Part shown: positions 15,481 to 24,981 of the stretch, one piece after another
Layout: each line of letters starts with the position of its first letter
How positions within the stretch are numbered: position 1 is the first letter of the stretch
NCBI RefSeq assembly: GCF_002899945.2
Contig: NZ_PPEG02000008.1
Span: 124,001-188,000, forward strand
Source: Chryseobacterium viscerum
Lineage (GTDB): Bacteria; Bacteroidota; Bacteroidia; Flavobacteriales; Weeksellaceae
Reading direction: 5' to 3'
Length of the DNA: 64,000 nt
Notes under the pieces: generated by a model
Databases searched by the model: none
What the model was told of the DNA's origin: nothing
The model's input: only the letters and a program-made list of their open reading frames with translations
Program-made: the position numbers and the translations under genes

Positions 15481-16929
15481 ATGCTTAAAATTAAAGCACT
15501 TCTTCTCATTTTTATATCCTCTTCTTCTTTTAGCTTTGCTCAAAACTGTAATTGTGAAAGCAATTATCAATGGGTAAAAAAAACATTCGAGGAAAATGAT
15601 GCCGGATTTCAATATGTGATCGATAAAAAAGGACTCCCAGCTTATCAGGCCCATAACAATGACTTTCTGAATAAAATAAAAAATGTAAAATCGGATACTG
15701 AATGTACTCAGACTATTTATGAATGGCTTAAGTTTTTCCGATCCGGCCATCTCTCCATTTCAAGAATTGAAAAGAATAATCAGCAGGCTCAACCTGCAGC
15801 TGATGAAAATCTGAAAACAGAAATGGTAAAAGTAGATCTTGAAAAGTTTAAAAAAGAAGCGGTATCCAAGAAAGATTCTGATATTGAAGGGATTTGGGAA
15901 ACCGAACCTTATACGATAGGAATTAAAAAATTTGGAGATGTCTATAAAGGCTTTATTATCAAATCGGGAGCTGAAAACTGGAAGCCCTATGAATTAAAAC
16001 TGACTCTTAATGCTGATAAAACAAAAGGAACGTATTATGTAAGAAACAAATCCGGTCAGGAAATAACCATCATCAGATTTATTGGAAAAAATCATCTTGA
16101 AATCAATGATTTTACCTTGAAAAGAATCTCTCCAACATTTGAAAGAGAAGAAGGAATTGAGACTCACTTTGAAGCCACAATGGCAGAAAAACCTTTTTTG
16201 AAAGAGATTAACAAAAGCACCCTACTCTTAAGAATTCCGTCCTTCAAGGGTCCTTTTAAAAAAGATATAGACAGCGTTATTACAGCCAATCAGGCGAAAA
16301 TTGAAAGTACGGAAAACCTTATTATTGATATTAGAAATAACGGTGGCGGAAGTGATAATAGTTTTGCCAAAATTATCCCATACCTCTATACAAATCCTAT
16401 CAGAAGCATTAGAACACAGTTTTATTCTACAAAACTGAATAACCAAAGAATGCTTGATTTCTATGAGAATTACCAAAAATATGGGATCTCTGCAGATTCC
16501 AGAGACTATCTAAAAAAGTCTTATGATAAACTCAGTCAGAATCTTGGTAAATTTGTAAGCCTGCAGGAAGACGGAAGTATGGTGGAGATCAAAAAAATGG
16601 ATAAAATCCTGCCTTATCCAAAGAATGTAGGAATTATCATCAACAACGGAAACGGCAGTACTGCAGAAGAATTCTTACTGGCAGCCAAACAAAGCAAGAA
16701 AGTGAAGCTTTTTGGAATAACCACTGCAGGTGTTTTGGATATCTCCAATATGTATTATGTGATTTCCCCTTGCAACGAATTTAAACTGGGCTATTCCCTA
16801 TCCAAAAGCTTCCGTATTCCGGATATGGCCATTGACGGAAAAGGAATTCAACCGGATTATTTCATCGACAAAACAATTCCTGATTATCAATGGATTGATT
16901 TTGTAAATGATGTCCTGAATGAAAAATAA
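15481..16929 (+). CDS. exported S41 family (tail-specific protease-like) peptidase
   Basis: A signal peptide ending near FSFAQ precedes 'NCNCESNYQWVKKTFEENDAGFQYV', a common opening of Bacteroidetes S41 peptidases. The protease core is in the C-terminal half: 'TENLIIDIRNNGGGSDNSF' (the conserved D.R.NGGG strand) and 'GIIINNGNGSTAEEFLLAAKQSKKVKLFG', where Ser393 is the likely nucleophile. 482 residues is usual. No PDZ domain is obvious; the middle region (~130-210) looks like a small beta domain. Probably periplasmic or surface exposed. Monocistronic, with its own promoter and terminator. Confidence 0.87.
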   Translation: MLKIKALLLIFISSSSFSFAQNCNCESNYQWVKKTFEENDAGFQYVIDKKGLPAYQAHNNDFLNKIKNVKSDTECTQTIYEWLKFFRSGHLSISRIEKNNQQAQPAADENLKTEMVKVDLEKFKKEAVSKKDSDIEGIWETEPYTIGIKKFGDVYKGFIIKSGAENWKPYELKLTLNADKTKGTYYVRNKSGQEITIIRFIGKNHLEINDFTLKRISPTFEREEGIETHFEATMAEKPFLKEINKSTLLLRIPSFKGPFKKDIDSVITANQAKIESTENLIIDIRNNGGGSDNSFAKIIPYLYTNPIRSIRTQFYSTKLNNQRMLDFYENYQKYGISADSRDYLKKSYDKLSQNLGKFVSLQEDGSMVEIKKMDKILPYPKNVGIIINNGNGSTAEEFLLAAKQSKKVKLFGITTAGVLDISNMYYVISPCNEFKLGYSLSKSFRIPDMAIDGKGIQPDYFIDKTIPDYQWIDFVNDVLNEK

Positions 16930-16936
16930 TATACAG

Positions 16937-16967
16937 AAGCTGTTTCGAATAGAAGCAGCTTTTTTTA
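16937..16967 (+). terminator. terminator of the S41 peptidase gene
   Basis: Stem 16937-16946 with 16952-16961 (one G.U pair, 5-nt loop) followed directly by a T run. Confidence 0.8.
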
Positions 16968-17159
16968 TGCTTTAAAATCTTCTTGTAATCCTTCCTTTCA
17001 TTGTTTAAATGCTATAGGATATCAATAGAAATAGTCTTTAGCCCATTTAATCTTTAAAATATTCCATCGGCTTTACCCAAAGCCTAAGATAAAAAAATAA
17101 ACAGTTTGTTGTAAATTGGTTAAGTTTTTGAAGCTTATTCCACAAAACCTGTCACACCA

Positions 17160-18182
17160 TTGAAATTAATCACATTTACAAAAAAAGGAATTTACTGTCC
17201 GCTGGGGAAATTTTATATAGATCCCTGGAGGCCTGTAGATCTGGCGGTTATTACCCATGGCCACGCTGATCATGCCCGTTGGGGAATGAAAAAATACCTT
17301 TGCCACCATTTCACGAAACCTATTCTCCATCAAAGAATAGGCATGGATATCGAATGCCAGAGTCTGGAATATGGAGAAATTGTGACCATCAATGGAGTAA
17401 AGCTTTCGCTTCATCCTGCCGGACATATTATTGGTTCCGCACAGATCAGGCTTGAATATAAAGGATATGTGACCGTCATTTCAGGGGATTATAAAGTTCA
17501 GGATGATGGGTTGAGTACTCCTTTCGAACTGGTAAAATGCAATGAATTTGTTACGGAAAGTACTTTTGGGCTGCCTATTTACAACTGGCTTGAAGTTCCG
17601 GATTTAAATAAAAAGCTTCAGAATTGGGTACTGAAGAATAAGGAAAATAATAAAACATCTGTATTCATCGGATATTCTTTAGGAAAGGCCCAGCGTATCA
17701 TGAAGGCGGTAGAGGGCCTGGGGAAAATATACGTACACTATTCCATCGGAAAACTGAATGAAGCCTTTGAAACAGTAGGAATCAACCTTCCGGACTATAC
17801 CATTGCAGATTTCAGGGAACGTTCCAAAGAGGTGGAACATGAAATTGTCATTGTTCCTCCGGCTTTACTCGACAGTAATATCATCAAAAAAATTCCTGAT
17901 CCAGCTACCGCAATATGTTCCGGCTGGATGCAGGTTCGCGGTGCCAGAAGATGGCGCAGTGCAGATGCAGGTTTTGCAATGAGTGACCATGCGGATTGGA
18001 AAGGATTATTGCAGACTGTAAAAGCTACAGAAGCAGAACTCGTACATGTAACGCACGGACAGACGGAAGTATTTTCAAAATACCTGAATGAAATAGGAAT
18101 CAAGGCAGATGTTGTGGAAACCTTATTTGGTGAAGATGAAGAAGAATCTGAAAAAGAAACCATTGAAAATCCGGAATCATGA
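17160..18182 (+). CDS. ligase-associated DNA exonuclease (MBL/beta-CASP type)
   Basis: 340 residues. The N-terminal block 'FTKKGIYCPLGKFYIDPWRPVDLAVITHGHADHARWG' carries the HxHxDH zinc motif and is the hallmark of the exonuclease encoded with bacterial ATP-dependent DNA ligases; 'SAQIRLEYKGYVTVISGDYK' and 'AMSDHADWKGLL' supply the later metal ligands of an SNM1-like nuclease. It starts at a TTG: the family begins exactly at this MKL..FT residue, so no upstream ATG is needed. Its last codon overlaps the ligase ATG (ATGA). It would trim DNA ends before ligation. Confidence 0.9.
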   Translation: MKLITFTKKGIYCPLGKFYIDPWRPVDLAVITHGHADHARWGMKKYLCHHFTKPILHQRIGMDIECQSLEYGEIVTINGVKLSLHPAGHIIGSAQIRLEYKGYVTVISGDYKVQDDGLSTPFELVKCNEFVTESTFGLPIYNWLEVPDLNKKLQNWVLKNKENNKTSVFIGYSLGKAQRIMKAVEGLGKIYVHYSIGKLNEAFETVGINLPDYTIADFRERSKEVEHEIVIVPPALLDSNIIKKIPDPATAICSGWMQVRGARRWRSADAGFAMSDHADWKGLLQTVKATEAELVHVTHGQTEVFSKYLNEIGIKADVVETLFGEDEEESEKETIENPES

Positions 18183-19759
18183 GACATTTTGCAGACCTTA
18201 TCAATGCGTTGGAAACCACCAATAAGACCAATGCTAAAATTGATGCTATCATTGATTATCTGGAACGTGCTCCGGATGAAGATAAAGTATGGTTTATTGC
18301 TTTGTTTACCGGGAAAAGACCCAAAAGAAACGTCAATACCAATTATATGAAAGAATGGGCTCTGGAAATTACCGGGCTCCCCTTCTGGCTGTTTCAGGAA
18401 TCTTATTCTTCTGTAGGAGATCTTGGAGAAACACTATCATTGATTCTTCCGCCTCCACAGGAAAAAATAGAACGTACCTTATCAGAATGGATGAATGATA
18501 TTGTTGGTTTGAAAGGCAAAACAGATTCAGAAAAGAAAGAATTTGTCTTAAACTCATGGAATGGTTTAGATTACACTGAACGTTTGATTTTCAATAAATT
18601 AATTGGCGGAAGTTTTCGCATCGGGGTCTCAGATAAAACATTAATCAATGCACTGACCAAATTTTCCGGTCAGGAATCGAGTGCGCTGATGCATAGTCTA
18701 ATGGGAAAATGGCTGCCTGATGAGGTCTCATTCAAAGAACTTATAGATGCTGAAAATGTGAATCCTGATAATTCAAAACCTTATCCCTTCTGTCTTGCCT
18801 ATCCTTTGGAAAAAGTACCTGCAGAACTGGGAAATCCTGATGAATGGCTGGTAGAATACAAATGGGATGGAATACGCGGACAGATCATCCGGAGAAACGA
18901 CGAGGTTTTCATCTGGTCGAGAGGTGAAGAACTGGTCACAGAACAATTTCCAGAAGTCACAGAAGTGGTAAAAGCGATGAAAGGCAACTTTGTCATAGAT
19001 GGAGAAATACTTGCGGTAAAAGACAGTAAGGTTTTAAATTTTAATGAATTACAAAAAAGATTAAACAGGAAAACTTTAACTAAAAAAATGTTATCGGAAA
19101 TTCCGATAGAAGTCTTTGCCTATGACTTACTGGAACTTGAAGATCATGATCTGAGAGAAAAACCCATCTCTGCAAGAAGGGCTTTGCTTGAAGAATTATT
19201 ATTAAATGAAAATCCCCAAAATATAAGCCTTTCCAACAGTCTGGATTTTGAAAAATGGGAAGAACTGGATTCGCTTCGTGAAAATTCAAGAGCTGTAAAC
19301 AGTGAAGGTTTGATGCTCAAACAAAAAAACTCACCCTATCATTCCGGCCGGAAAAAAGGCGACTGGTGGAAGTGGAAAATCAATCCGTTTACCATTGATG
19401 CAGTCCTTATTTATGCCCAGAAAGGAAGTGGCAGACGAAGTGCTTATTATACCGATTATACTTTTGCCGTGAAAAACGGAGATGCTTTGGTGACCATCGC
19501 CAAAGCCTATTCCGGATTGACGGATAAGGAAATCATGGAAGTGAGCCGGTTTGTTACCAAAAATGCCATTGAGAAATTTGGACCTGTGAGAACGGTAAAA
19601 GCAGAGCTCGTCTTTGAAATTGCTTTTGAAGGCATTGGCTTCAGCAACCGTCATAAAAGTGGTGTTGCGCTCCGTTTTCCAAGAATTGTAAGATGGCGGA
19701 AAGATAAAACGGTAGATGAAATTGACAACCTTGAAGAAATCAAAAAATTAATACAATAA
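18179..19759 (+). CDS. ATP-dependent DNA ligase (ligase-associated repair cluster)
   Basis: 526 residues: an N-terminal helical DNA-binding domain (about 1-190), the nucleotidyltransferase core with the KxDG adenylation motif 'EYKWDGIRGQ' (Lys228), 'FVIDGEILA' (motif III-like), 'EGLMLKQKNSPYHSGRKKGDWWKWK' (motif IV/V with the paired lysines), and a C-terminal OB-fold. This is the LigB/LigC-type ATP-dependent ligase of the bacterial repair cluster, distinct from the NAD-dependent replicative LigA. The ATG overlaps the exonuclease stop by 4 bp; the helicase follows after 2 bp. Confidence 0.92.
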   Translation: MRHFADLINALETTNKTNAKIDAIIDYLERAPDEDKVWFIALFTGKRPKRNVNTNYMKEWALEITGLPFWLFQESYSSVGDLGETLSLILPPPQEKIERTLSEWMNDIVGLKGKTDSEKKEFVLNSWNGLDYTERLIFNKLIGGSFRIGVSDKTLINALTKFSGQESSALMHSLMGKWLPDEVSFKELIDAENVNPDNSKPYPFCLAYPLEKVPAELGNPDEWLVEYKWDGIRGQIIRRNDEVFIWSRGEELVTEQFPEVTEVVKAMKGNFVIDGEILAVKDSKVLNFNELQKRLNRKTLTKKMLSEIPIEVFAYDLLELEDHDLREKPISARRALLEELLLNENPQNISLSNSLDFEKWEELDSLRENSRAVNSEGLMLKQKNSPYHSGRKKGDWWKWKINPFTIDAVLIYAQKGSGRRSAYYTDYTFAVKNGDALVTIAKAYSGLTDKEIMEVSRFVTKNAIEKFGPVRTVKAELVFEIAFEGIGFSNRHKSGVALRFPRIVRWRKDKTVDEIDNLEEIKKLIQ

Positions 19760-19761
19760 AA

Positions 19762-22212
19762 TTGACAGCTTTTGAACATACCGACGGATTGAAGATCATT
19801 CAGCAATGGATGACCGATAAAGGTATTGCTCCTTTTAAATTTCAGCTGGAAACCTGGAAGAAATTTGGAAATGGTTACAGCGGAATGGTAGTAGCTCCTA
19901 CTGGTTTCGGAAAAACTTTTTCTGTATTTTTAGCATTGGTCTCAGACTTCCTGAATCACCCTGAACAATACAAAAAAGGGCTGAAAATGATCTGGATTAC
20001 CCCATTGCGGTCTTTATCCAAAGATATTGCGAAAGCCATGCAGGAAGCGATTGATGAAATTGGACTTGATTGGGCCGTAGGCGTAAGAAACGGAGATACC
20101 GATCCGAAAGTACGACAACAGCAGATAAAGAAAATGCCTGAAATTCTCGTTGTCACTCCCGAAAGTCTTCATCTGCTTTTGGCTCAGAAAAATAATGAAA
20201 CCTTTTTCAGGGATATGAAATGTGTTGCTGTGGACGAATGGCATGAATTATTAGGTTCAAAGCGCGGTGTCATGGTAGAACTGGGGATTTCCCAGCTTAG
20301 AAAATATGTTCCCAAGATAAAAATATGGGGCATTACCGCAACCATTGGAAACCTTGATGAAGCCATGGACGTTCTTATTCCTTATGATATAAAAAAGACA
20401 AAAATTACAGCCAGAGAACACAAAAAGATAGATATTATCCCTGTTTTTCCGAACGAGATTGAAATATTACCGTGGGCAGGACATCTTGGAAACAAGCTTG
20501 CCGATAAAGTCGTCCCGATTATTCTGGAGTCAAAATCTACAATTGTTTTTACCAATACCAGGAGCCAGAGTGAAATGTGGTATCAGCTTCTGTTGGATGC
20601 TTATCCTGATTTTGCAGGTCAGATCGCTATCCATCACAGTTCCATTGATGCCCATTTGAGAATCTGGATTGAAGAAAATTTAAGTTCCGGCAAATTAAAA
20701 GCTGTGGTTTCTACCTCATCTCTTGATCTAGGAATTGATTTTAAACCTGTTGATACCATTATTCAAATCGGGTCTGCCAAAGGTGTTGCACGTTTTCTGC
20801 AAAGAGCCGGACGTAGCGGGCACTCCCCTTTTGAAACCTCCAGAATTTATTGTGTTCCAACCCATTCTCTGGAACTGATTGAAGTTTCAGCTTTAAAAGA
20901 AGCCGTAAAACAGAAAGTTGTTGAGCCTAGAGAACCACAGGTATTATGTTTCGATGTGCTGGTTCAGTTTCTGATGACATTGGCTGTGGGTGATGGTTTT
21001 TATCCTGATGAACTGTACGAAAGAATTAAAAAAGTATATGCCTTTCAGGAAATTCTGGATGAAGAATGGAAAAGTATCCTGGAATTTCTTACTATTGGCG
21101 GAAGTGTTCTGAAAAGCTATGAAGAATTCCATAAGATCGTCATTATGGAAGACGGGCTTTATAAAGTAACTTCAAGAAAAATTGCCATGCTTCACCGGAT
21201 GAATATGGGCGTGATTGTAAGTGATGCCATGCTGAAAGTGAAATTTATTTCCGGAGGATATATCGGAATGATTGAAGAATATTTTATTTCAAAACTGAAA
21301 AAAGAGGAAAAATTCATTCTGGCGGGCCGTACCCTGGAAGTTGCCATGATCAAAGATATGACGGTCTATGTAAGAGCAGCAAAAGGAAGGGCTTTGGTAC
21401 CGAGTTACCTGGGAGGAAGACTGCCTTTAAGTTCCAATCTGGGACATTTTTTAAGAGAAAAACTTTCACATGCTTTAAATCCTAAAGCTTCGGAAAAAGA
21501 ACTTAAATTTCTGCATCCTCTGCTCGCCAATCAGGAAGAAAACTCCCATATCCCAACAGAAAATGAATTTCTGGTGGAAATGATCAAAAATCGTGAAGGA
21601 TATCATGTTTTTATGTATCCTTTTGAAGGCCGTCTGGTACATGAAGTGATGGCAGCGCTGATTGCCTATCGTATTTCCAAACTGGCGCCTATTTCCTTTT
21701 CGATGGCGATGAATGATTACGGATTTGAGCTGTTCAGTGATAAAGAAATTCCTTTGAATGAAGATAATCTGCAGCAGATATTAACCCGAGAAAACCTCAT
21801 GAATGATGTGATTGCCAGTATCAATTCTGCTGAAATGGCGAGAAGAAAATTCAGGGATATTGCTGTGATTTCAGGAATGGTTATTCAAAACTATGCAGGA
21901 CAGCAGCGCTCCAACAAATCTTTACAAAGTTCTGCCGGACTTATTTTTAAAGTTCTGGAAGACCACGACTCTAATCATTTTTTAGTAAAACAAGCCTATA
22001 CGGAAGTCTTTAATATGCAACTTCAGGAACAACGGCTTGTAGAAGCTTTTAAAAGGATTGAAAAGTCTGAAATTATTTTAAAACATTCCCGTTCTTTTAC
22101 TCCGCTCAGCTTCCCGATTAAAGTAGACAGTCTGAGGCAGACACTTTCGAGTGAAGGGCTGGATGCAAGAATTAAAAGAATGCTGAAATTATCCAATATC
22201 ACTGATATCTGA
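19762..22212 (+). CDS. ligase-associated DEXH-box DNA helicase (Lhr-like)
   Basis: 816 residues. Helicase motifs run 'APTGFGKT' (Walker A), 'DEWHELLGSKRG' (a DEWH box, typical of this family), 'WGITATIG' (SAT variant with T for S), 'TSSLDLGIDFKPVD' and 'FLQRAGRSGHS' (motif VI). A long C-terminal Lhr-type region follows. It starts at a TTG 2 bp after the ligase stop; the first in-frame ATG (19810) would delete the Q-motif side 'HTDGLKIIQQW', so TTG is preferred. It is one of two Lhr-like helicases in the window; the other, at 3944-6085, has DEIH and belongs to a different set. Confidence 0.9.
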   Translation: MTAFEHTDGLKIIQQWMTDKGIAPFKFQLETWKKFGNGYSGMVVAPTGFGKTFSVFLALVSDFLNHPEQYKKGLKMIWITPLRSLSKDIAKAMQEAIDEIGLDWAVGVRNGDTDPKVRQQQIKKMPEILVVTPESLHLLLAQKNNETFFRDMKCVAVDEWHELLGSKRGVMVELGISQLRKYVPKIKIWGITATIGNLDEAMDVLIPYDIKKTKITAREHKKIDIIPVFPNEIEILPWAGHLGNKLADKVVPIILESKSTIVFTNTRSQSEMWYQLLLDAYPDFAGQIAIHHSSIDAHLRIWIEENLSSGKLKAVVSTSSLDLGIDFKPVDTIIQIGSAKGVARFLQRAGRSGHSPFETSRIYCVPTHSLELIEVSALKEAVKQKVVEPREPQVLCFDVLVQFLMTLAVGDGFYPDELYERIKKVYAFQEILDEEWKSILEFLTIGGSVLKSYEEFHKIVIMEDGLYKVTSRKIAMLHRMNMGVIVSDAMLKVKFISGGYIGMIEEYFISKLKKEEKFILAGRTLEVAMIKDMTVYVRAAKGRALVPSYLGGRLPLSSNLGHFLREKLSHALNPKASEKELKFLHPLLANQEENSHIPTENEFLVEMIKNREGYHVFMYPFEGRLVHEVMAALIAYRISKLAPISFSMAMNDYGFELFSDKEIPLNEDNLQQILTRENLMNDVIASINSAEMARRKFRDIAVISGMVIQNYAGQQRSNKSLQSSAGLIFKVLEDHDSNHFLVKQAYTEVFNMQLQEQRLVEAFKRIEKSEIILKHSRSFTPLSFPIKVDSLRQTLSSEGLDARIKRMLKLSNITDI

Positions 22213-22361
22213 TAGATCAATCAACATATTTTTCAATGAATTTACCTGTCATTTTAATCTTATTCTTAGCCTAATATTCTAAGTTAATTTTCTTGATAAA
22301 TTTAAATAATCATCGTACCTTAGAGTATACCTTCTTAGAAGTATAAAATAAAATTTAAATA

Positions 22362-22964
22362 ATGGAAAAGTTGTTCTTAGTCCGTCACGGACAATCACTC
22401 TGGAATCTGGAAAACAGATTTACAGGCTGGAAGGATATCGATATAACAGAAGCTGGTATTGAAGAAGCAAGAAAAGCAGGCCTTTCTTTACAAGGAGAAA
22501 AAATAGATATAGCTTTCACTTCTGCACTCATCAGAGCACAGCATACCCTCTCTATCATTCTGAATGAAATAGGAAATCCCAATATTCCGGTCGTTATGGA
22601 TAAAGCATTAAACGAACGTTCTTATGGAAATCTTGAAGGATTAAACAAAGCAGAAACTGCATTGAAATACGGTGATGAACAGGTTCATACCTGGCGCAGA
22701 TCCTATGACGTGGTTCCTCCCGGAGGAGAAAGTCTTAAAGATACCTACAACAGGGTAATTCCTTATTTTGAAAGTCAGATAAGACCGCTATTAAAGCAGG
22801 GAGAAAATGTATTGATCGTTGCTCATGGAAACAGCCTGCGTGCTTTGATTATGTATCTGGAACACCTGTCTCCTGAGGAAATTTTAGAAAGAGAAATTGC
22901 AACCGGCATTCCTCTTACTTACGTTTTTGATGAAAAGTTTCATGTAAGCCGGAAGGTCAGCTGA
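22362..22964 (+). CDS. gpmA: 2,3-bisphosphoglycerate-dependent phosphoglycerate mutase
   Basis: The histidine phosphatase core 'LVRHGQSLWNLENRFTGWKDIDIT' (RHGxSxWN and FTGW), 'RHG' partner 'NERSYGNLEG' and 'VLIVAHGNSLRALI' are all present; these are diagnostic of the dPGM branch that interconverts 3- and 2-phosphoglycerate in glycolysis. At 200 residues it is shorter than the E. coli enzyme (about 250), as in several Bacteroidetes versions. It sits between the helicase and PdeM genes of the DNA repair cluster, with 149 bp before it, so it probably has its own promoter. Confidence 0.88.
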   Translation: MEKLFLVRHGQSLWNLENRFTGWKDIDITEAGIEEARKAGLSLQGEKIDIAFTSALIRAQHTLSIILNEIGNPNIPVVMDKALNERSYGNLEGLNKAETALKYGDEQVHTWRRSYDVVPPGGESLKDTYNRVIPYFESQIRPLLKQGENVLIVAHGNSLRALIMYLEHLSPEEILEREIATGIPLTYVFDEKFHVSRKVS

Positions 22965-23013
22965 TGCAATTAATATAACTCAATAAGTCTATTCAAATTT
23001 TCAATTATAAAAC

Positions 23014-23658
23014 GTGTTTATAGCAACCAAAAGCATTTCTATCCAAAACGAAACTTTCATTCTGACCAATCAGCGTGCGGCATTCTGGGAAAGAGAAAAA
23101 GCATTGATCCTTTCTGATCTTCACATCGGAAAAACGGCTCATTTCCGTAAAAATGGTATCGCATTAGCGAATCATATTATGAAAAGCGACCTGGAAAGAT
23201 TATCCGCTCTGATTGAATATTTTCAGCCTGAAAAATTCATTGTGGTTGGAGATCTGCTTCATGCCGGAGACAATTCTGATGTGGACGAATTCTGTACATG
23301 GAAAAGCCAATATCCCCATATACAGTTTTATCTTATTGAAGGAAATCATGACCGGATTTCAAAAGCTCTGGAGAAAAAACTATGTTTTAATAACAAAACT
23401 GAATATCTTGAAATAGAAAGCATTACCTTTATTCACGATTTTGATTCCGAAAGATCTGGATTTCAGATTACCGGGCATATTCATCCGGGAATTGTCCTGA
23501 ATTCTGCTGTTAAAAACATAAGGCTTCCCTGCTTTGCTCTCAGCGATAATCAGTTATTGCTCCCAGCCTTCAGTGAATTCACAGGATTGGATACTAAAAA
23601 CCTGCCTAAGAAAAGTACATTTTTTGTCTTTACCGATGCGGATATTTATGAAATTTAA
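23014..23658 (+). CDS. pdeM: ligase-associated DNA damage response endonuclease PdeM
   Basis: A 214-residue calcineurin-like phosphoesterase with all metal motifs: 'LILSDLHIGKTAHFRKNGI' (DxH), 'VVGDLLHAGDNSD' (GD), 'EGNHDR' (GNHD) and 'ITGHIHPG' (GHxH). The 'HIGKTAHFRKNG' run marks the PdeM family that travels with the ATP-dependent ligase, exonuclease and DEXH helicase. The start is GTG at 23014; no nearby ATG restores the N-terminal strand. Proposed role is nucleolytic processing in repair. Confidence 0.9.
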   Translation: MFIATKSISIQNETFILTNQRAAFWEREKALILSDLHIGKTAHFRKNGIALANHIMKSDLERLSALIEYFQPEKFIVVGDLLHAGDNSDVDEFCTWKSQYPHIQFYLIEGNHDRISKALEKKLCFNNKTEYLEIESITFIHDFDSERSGFQITGHIHPGIVLNSAVKNIRLPCFALSDNQLLLPAFSEFTGLDTKNLPKKSTFFVFTDADIYEI

Positions 23659-23662
23659 TAAC

Positions 23663-24511
23663 CTAAGGGGTTAATTCGAGTGGATTTTGATATTTGCTGT
23701 TTTCCTCCCTTAATTTTTCTCTCTTTTTTAGCATTTCCTGTCCTTTTACGATAGTGGTTCCATAGCTTGCAAATACGGCAGCTGTATTCGCTTCATTATT
23801 TCTTTGTGCTTGTTTCAATTTAGATTGTGTTGTTTCTACAGCCCCGGTATATCTGCTTTTCTTGATATTGATTAATCTTCCTTTTAATTGAGAATCAGAT
23901 ACAGATTTTACCAGTTCAAAATCATAATCTCCCTTGTCATCCGTTATTTTTACGATCAAACCGGGTAATCCACTGAATTTCATTGGACCATACGGAAACG
24001 GAATTTCAGGGGCATACCATGCTATCCAGTTTCTTCCTTTAAAGGCTACTTCTGCTTTTTTGCAATTAATGGTATTGATTACTTTTATTTCATTCACAAG
24101 CTTCCAGTTCTTTATGACTGGCTCTTTATAGGTAAGTAATGCCATGAAAACTGAATCAAAATATTGTATATTTTCATTGGATTGTGCAATGGTAAAGTTA
24201 AAATCTGTTTTTGGAATCGCTACTCCTTTTTTCCAACCAAGACTTATACTTCCATCAGAATTATGGGTAGTTGTTCCTGAGTTTGTCATTACAGAATCGC
24301 CCTTCAGTGATACAATACTTGCAAAAAATGCATGATTATCCCCTATTTGTAATGAAAATAGCTCTTCATGTCTATTATCAATTCGTGTGTCGAATTTCGC
24401 TTTTAGCTGATACGTAAACTCTCCACGCAAAGTATCTTGTTTGGATTGAGCATAAGATAAAACACTATATAATAAAATGAATAATTGAAGTGGTTTTGGG
24501 GAATAATGCAT
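23663..24511 (-). CDS. GLPGLI family protein
   Basis: The protein is named for a motif that occurs here verbatim in 'MKFSGLPGLIVKITDDKGDYDFEL'. It has 282 residues, with an N-terminal signal peptide (LQLFILLYSVLSYAQ) and extended beta structure, as expected for this secreted or periplasmic family of unknown function restricted largely to Bacteroidetes. The 'FPYGPMKFSGLPGL' turn and 'AWYAPEIPFPYGP' are also typical. It converges on pdeM with 4 bp between stops; no shared terminator is evident. Confidence 0.92.
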   Translation of the reverse strand: MHYSPKPLQLFILLYSVLSYAQSKQDTLRGEFTYQLKAKFDTRIDNRHEELFSLQIGDNHAFFASIVSLKGDSVMTNSGTTTHNSDGSISLGWKKGVAIPKTDFNFTIAQSNENIQYFDSVFMALLTYKEPVIKNWKLVNEIKVINTINCKKAEVAFKGRNWIAWYAPEIPFPYGPMKFSGLPGLIVKITDDKGDYDFELVKSVSDSQLKGRLINIKKSRYTGAVETTQSKLKQAQRNNEANTAAVFASYGTTIVKGQEMLKKREKLREENSKYQNPLELTP

Positions 24512-24981
24512 AAAGGATATTTTATTATAAAATTATTTTTACGATCTGTTTCAGCTTTGGATCAGTCTTTAAATTTTTTATCATTGTATAATTTTGATCA
24601 TCAGGAGATAAATATATACAATTAACTTAGACATAAAGAGCATTTTTTATTATGTTAAACGGCTCTATCATTGGGTAAATAAGTCCTATTTATTTTAAAT
24701 AATTAAAAGAATAGCCATATGGGTTATAGATGCAGTTCACTTGTAGTGAGCAGGAAAATTTTAGTTTCAAACTTTTATTCTTTCCAATACAAAGGTTTTT
24801 AAAACAAAATAAAGGCAGATCAAAACCTACCTTTATAAAACCATCTACTTCATCATCACCGTATTGGTTCCTCTTCATTTATATACTATATACCTCTAAC
24901 ATTCTGGTTTTTGCTTTATCCATGTCAAGGTTTAAAATCTTGACATGGATTGATAAGTCAGATAAAACTATTAGTGAAATC
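24512..24981. other. 470-bp gene-free region with one long hairpin
   Basis: Very AT-rich, with no credible gene on either strand; open frames here are short and lack family features or promoters. The only clear structure is the inverted repeat at 24918-24950. It probably contains the promoter of the GLPGLI gene and the 3' end of the MFS transcript. Confidence 0.5.
24918..24950. repeat. perfect 12-bp inverted repeat downstream of the MFS gene
   Basis: ATCCATGTCAAG (24918-24929) and CTTGACATGGAT (24939-24950) pair perfectly around a 9-nt loop. There is no U tract on either side, so it is not a standard intrinsic terminator. It may protect the 3' end of the MFS mRNA or bind a protein. Confidence 0.45.
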
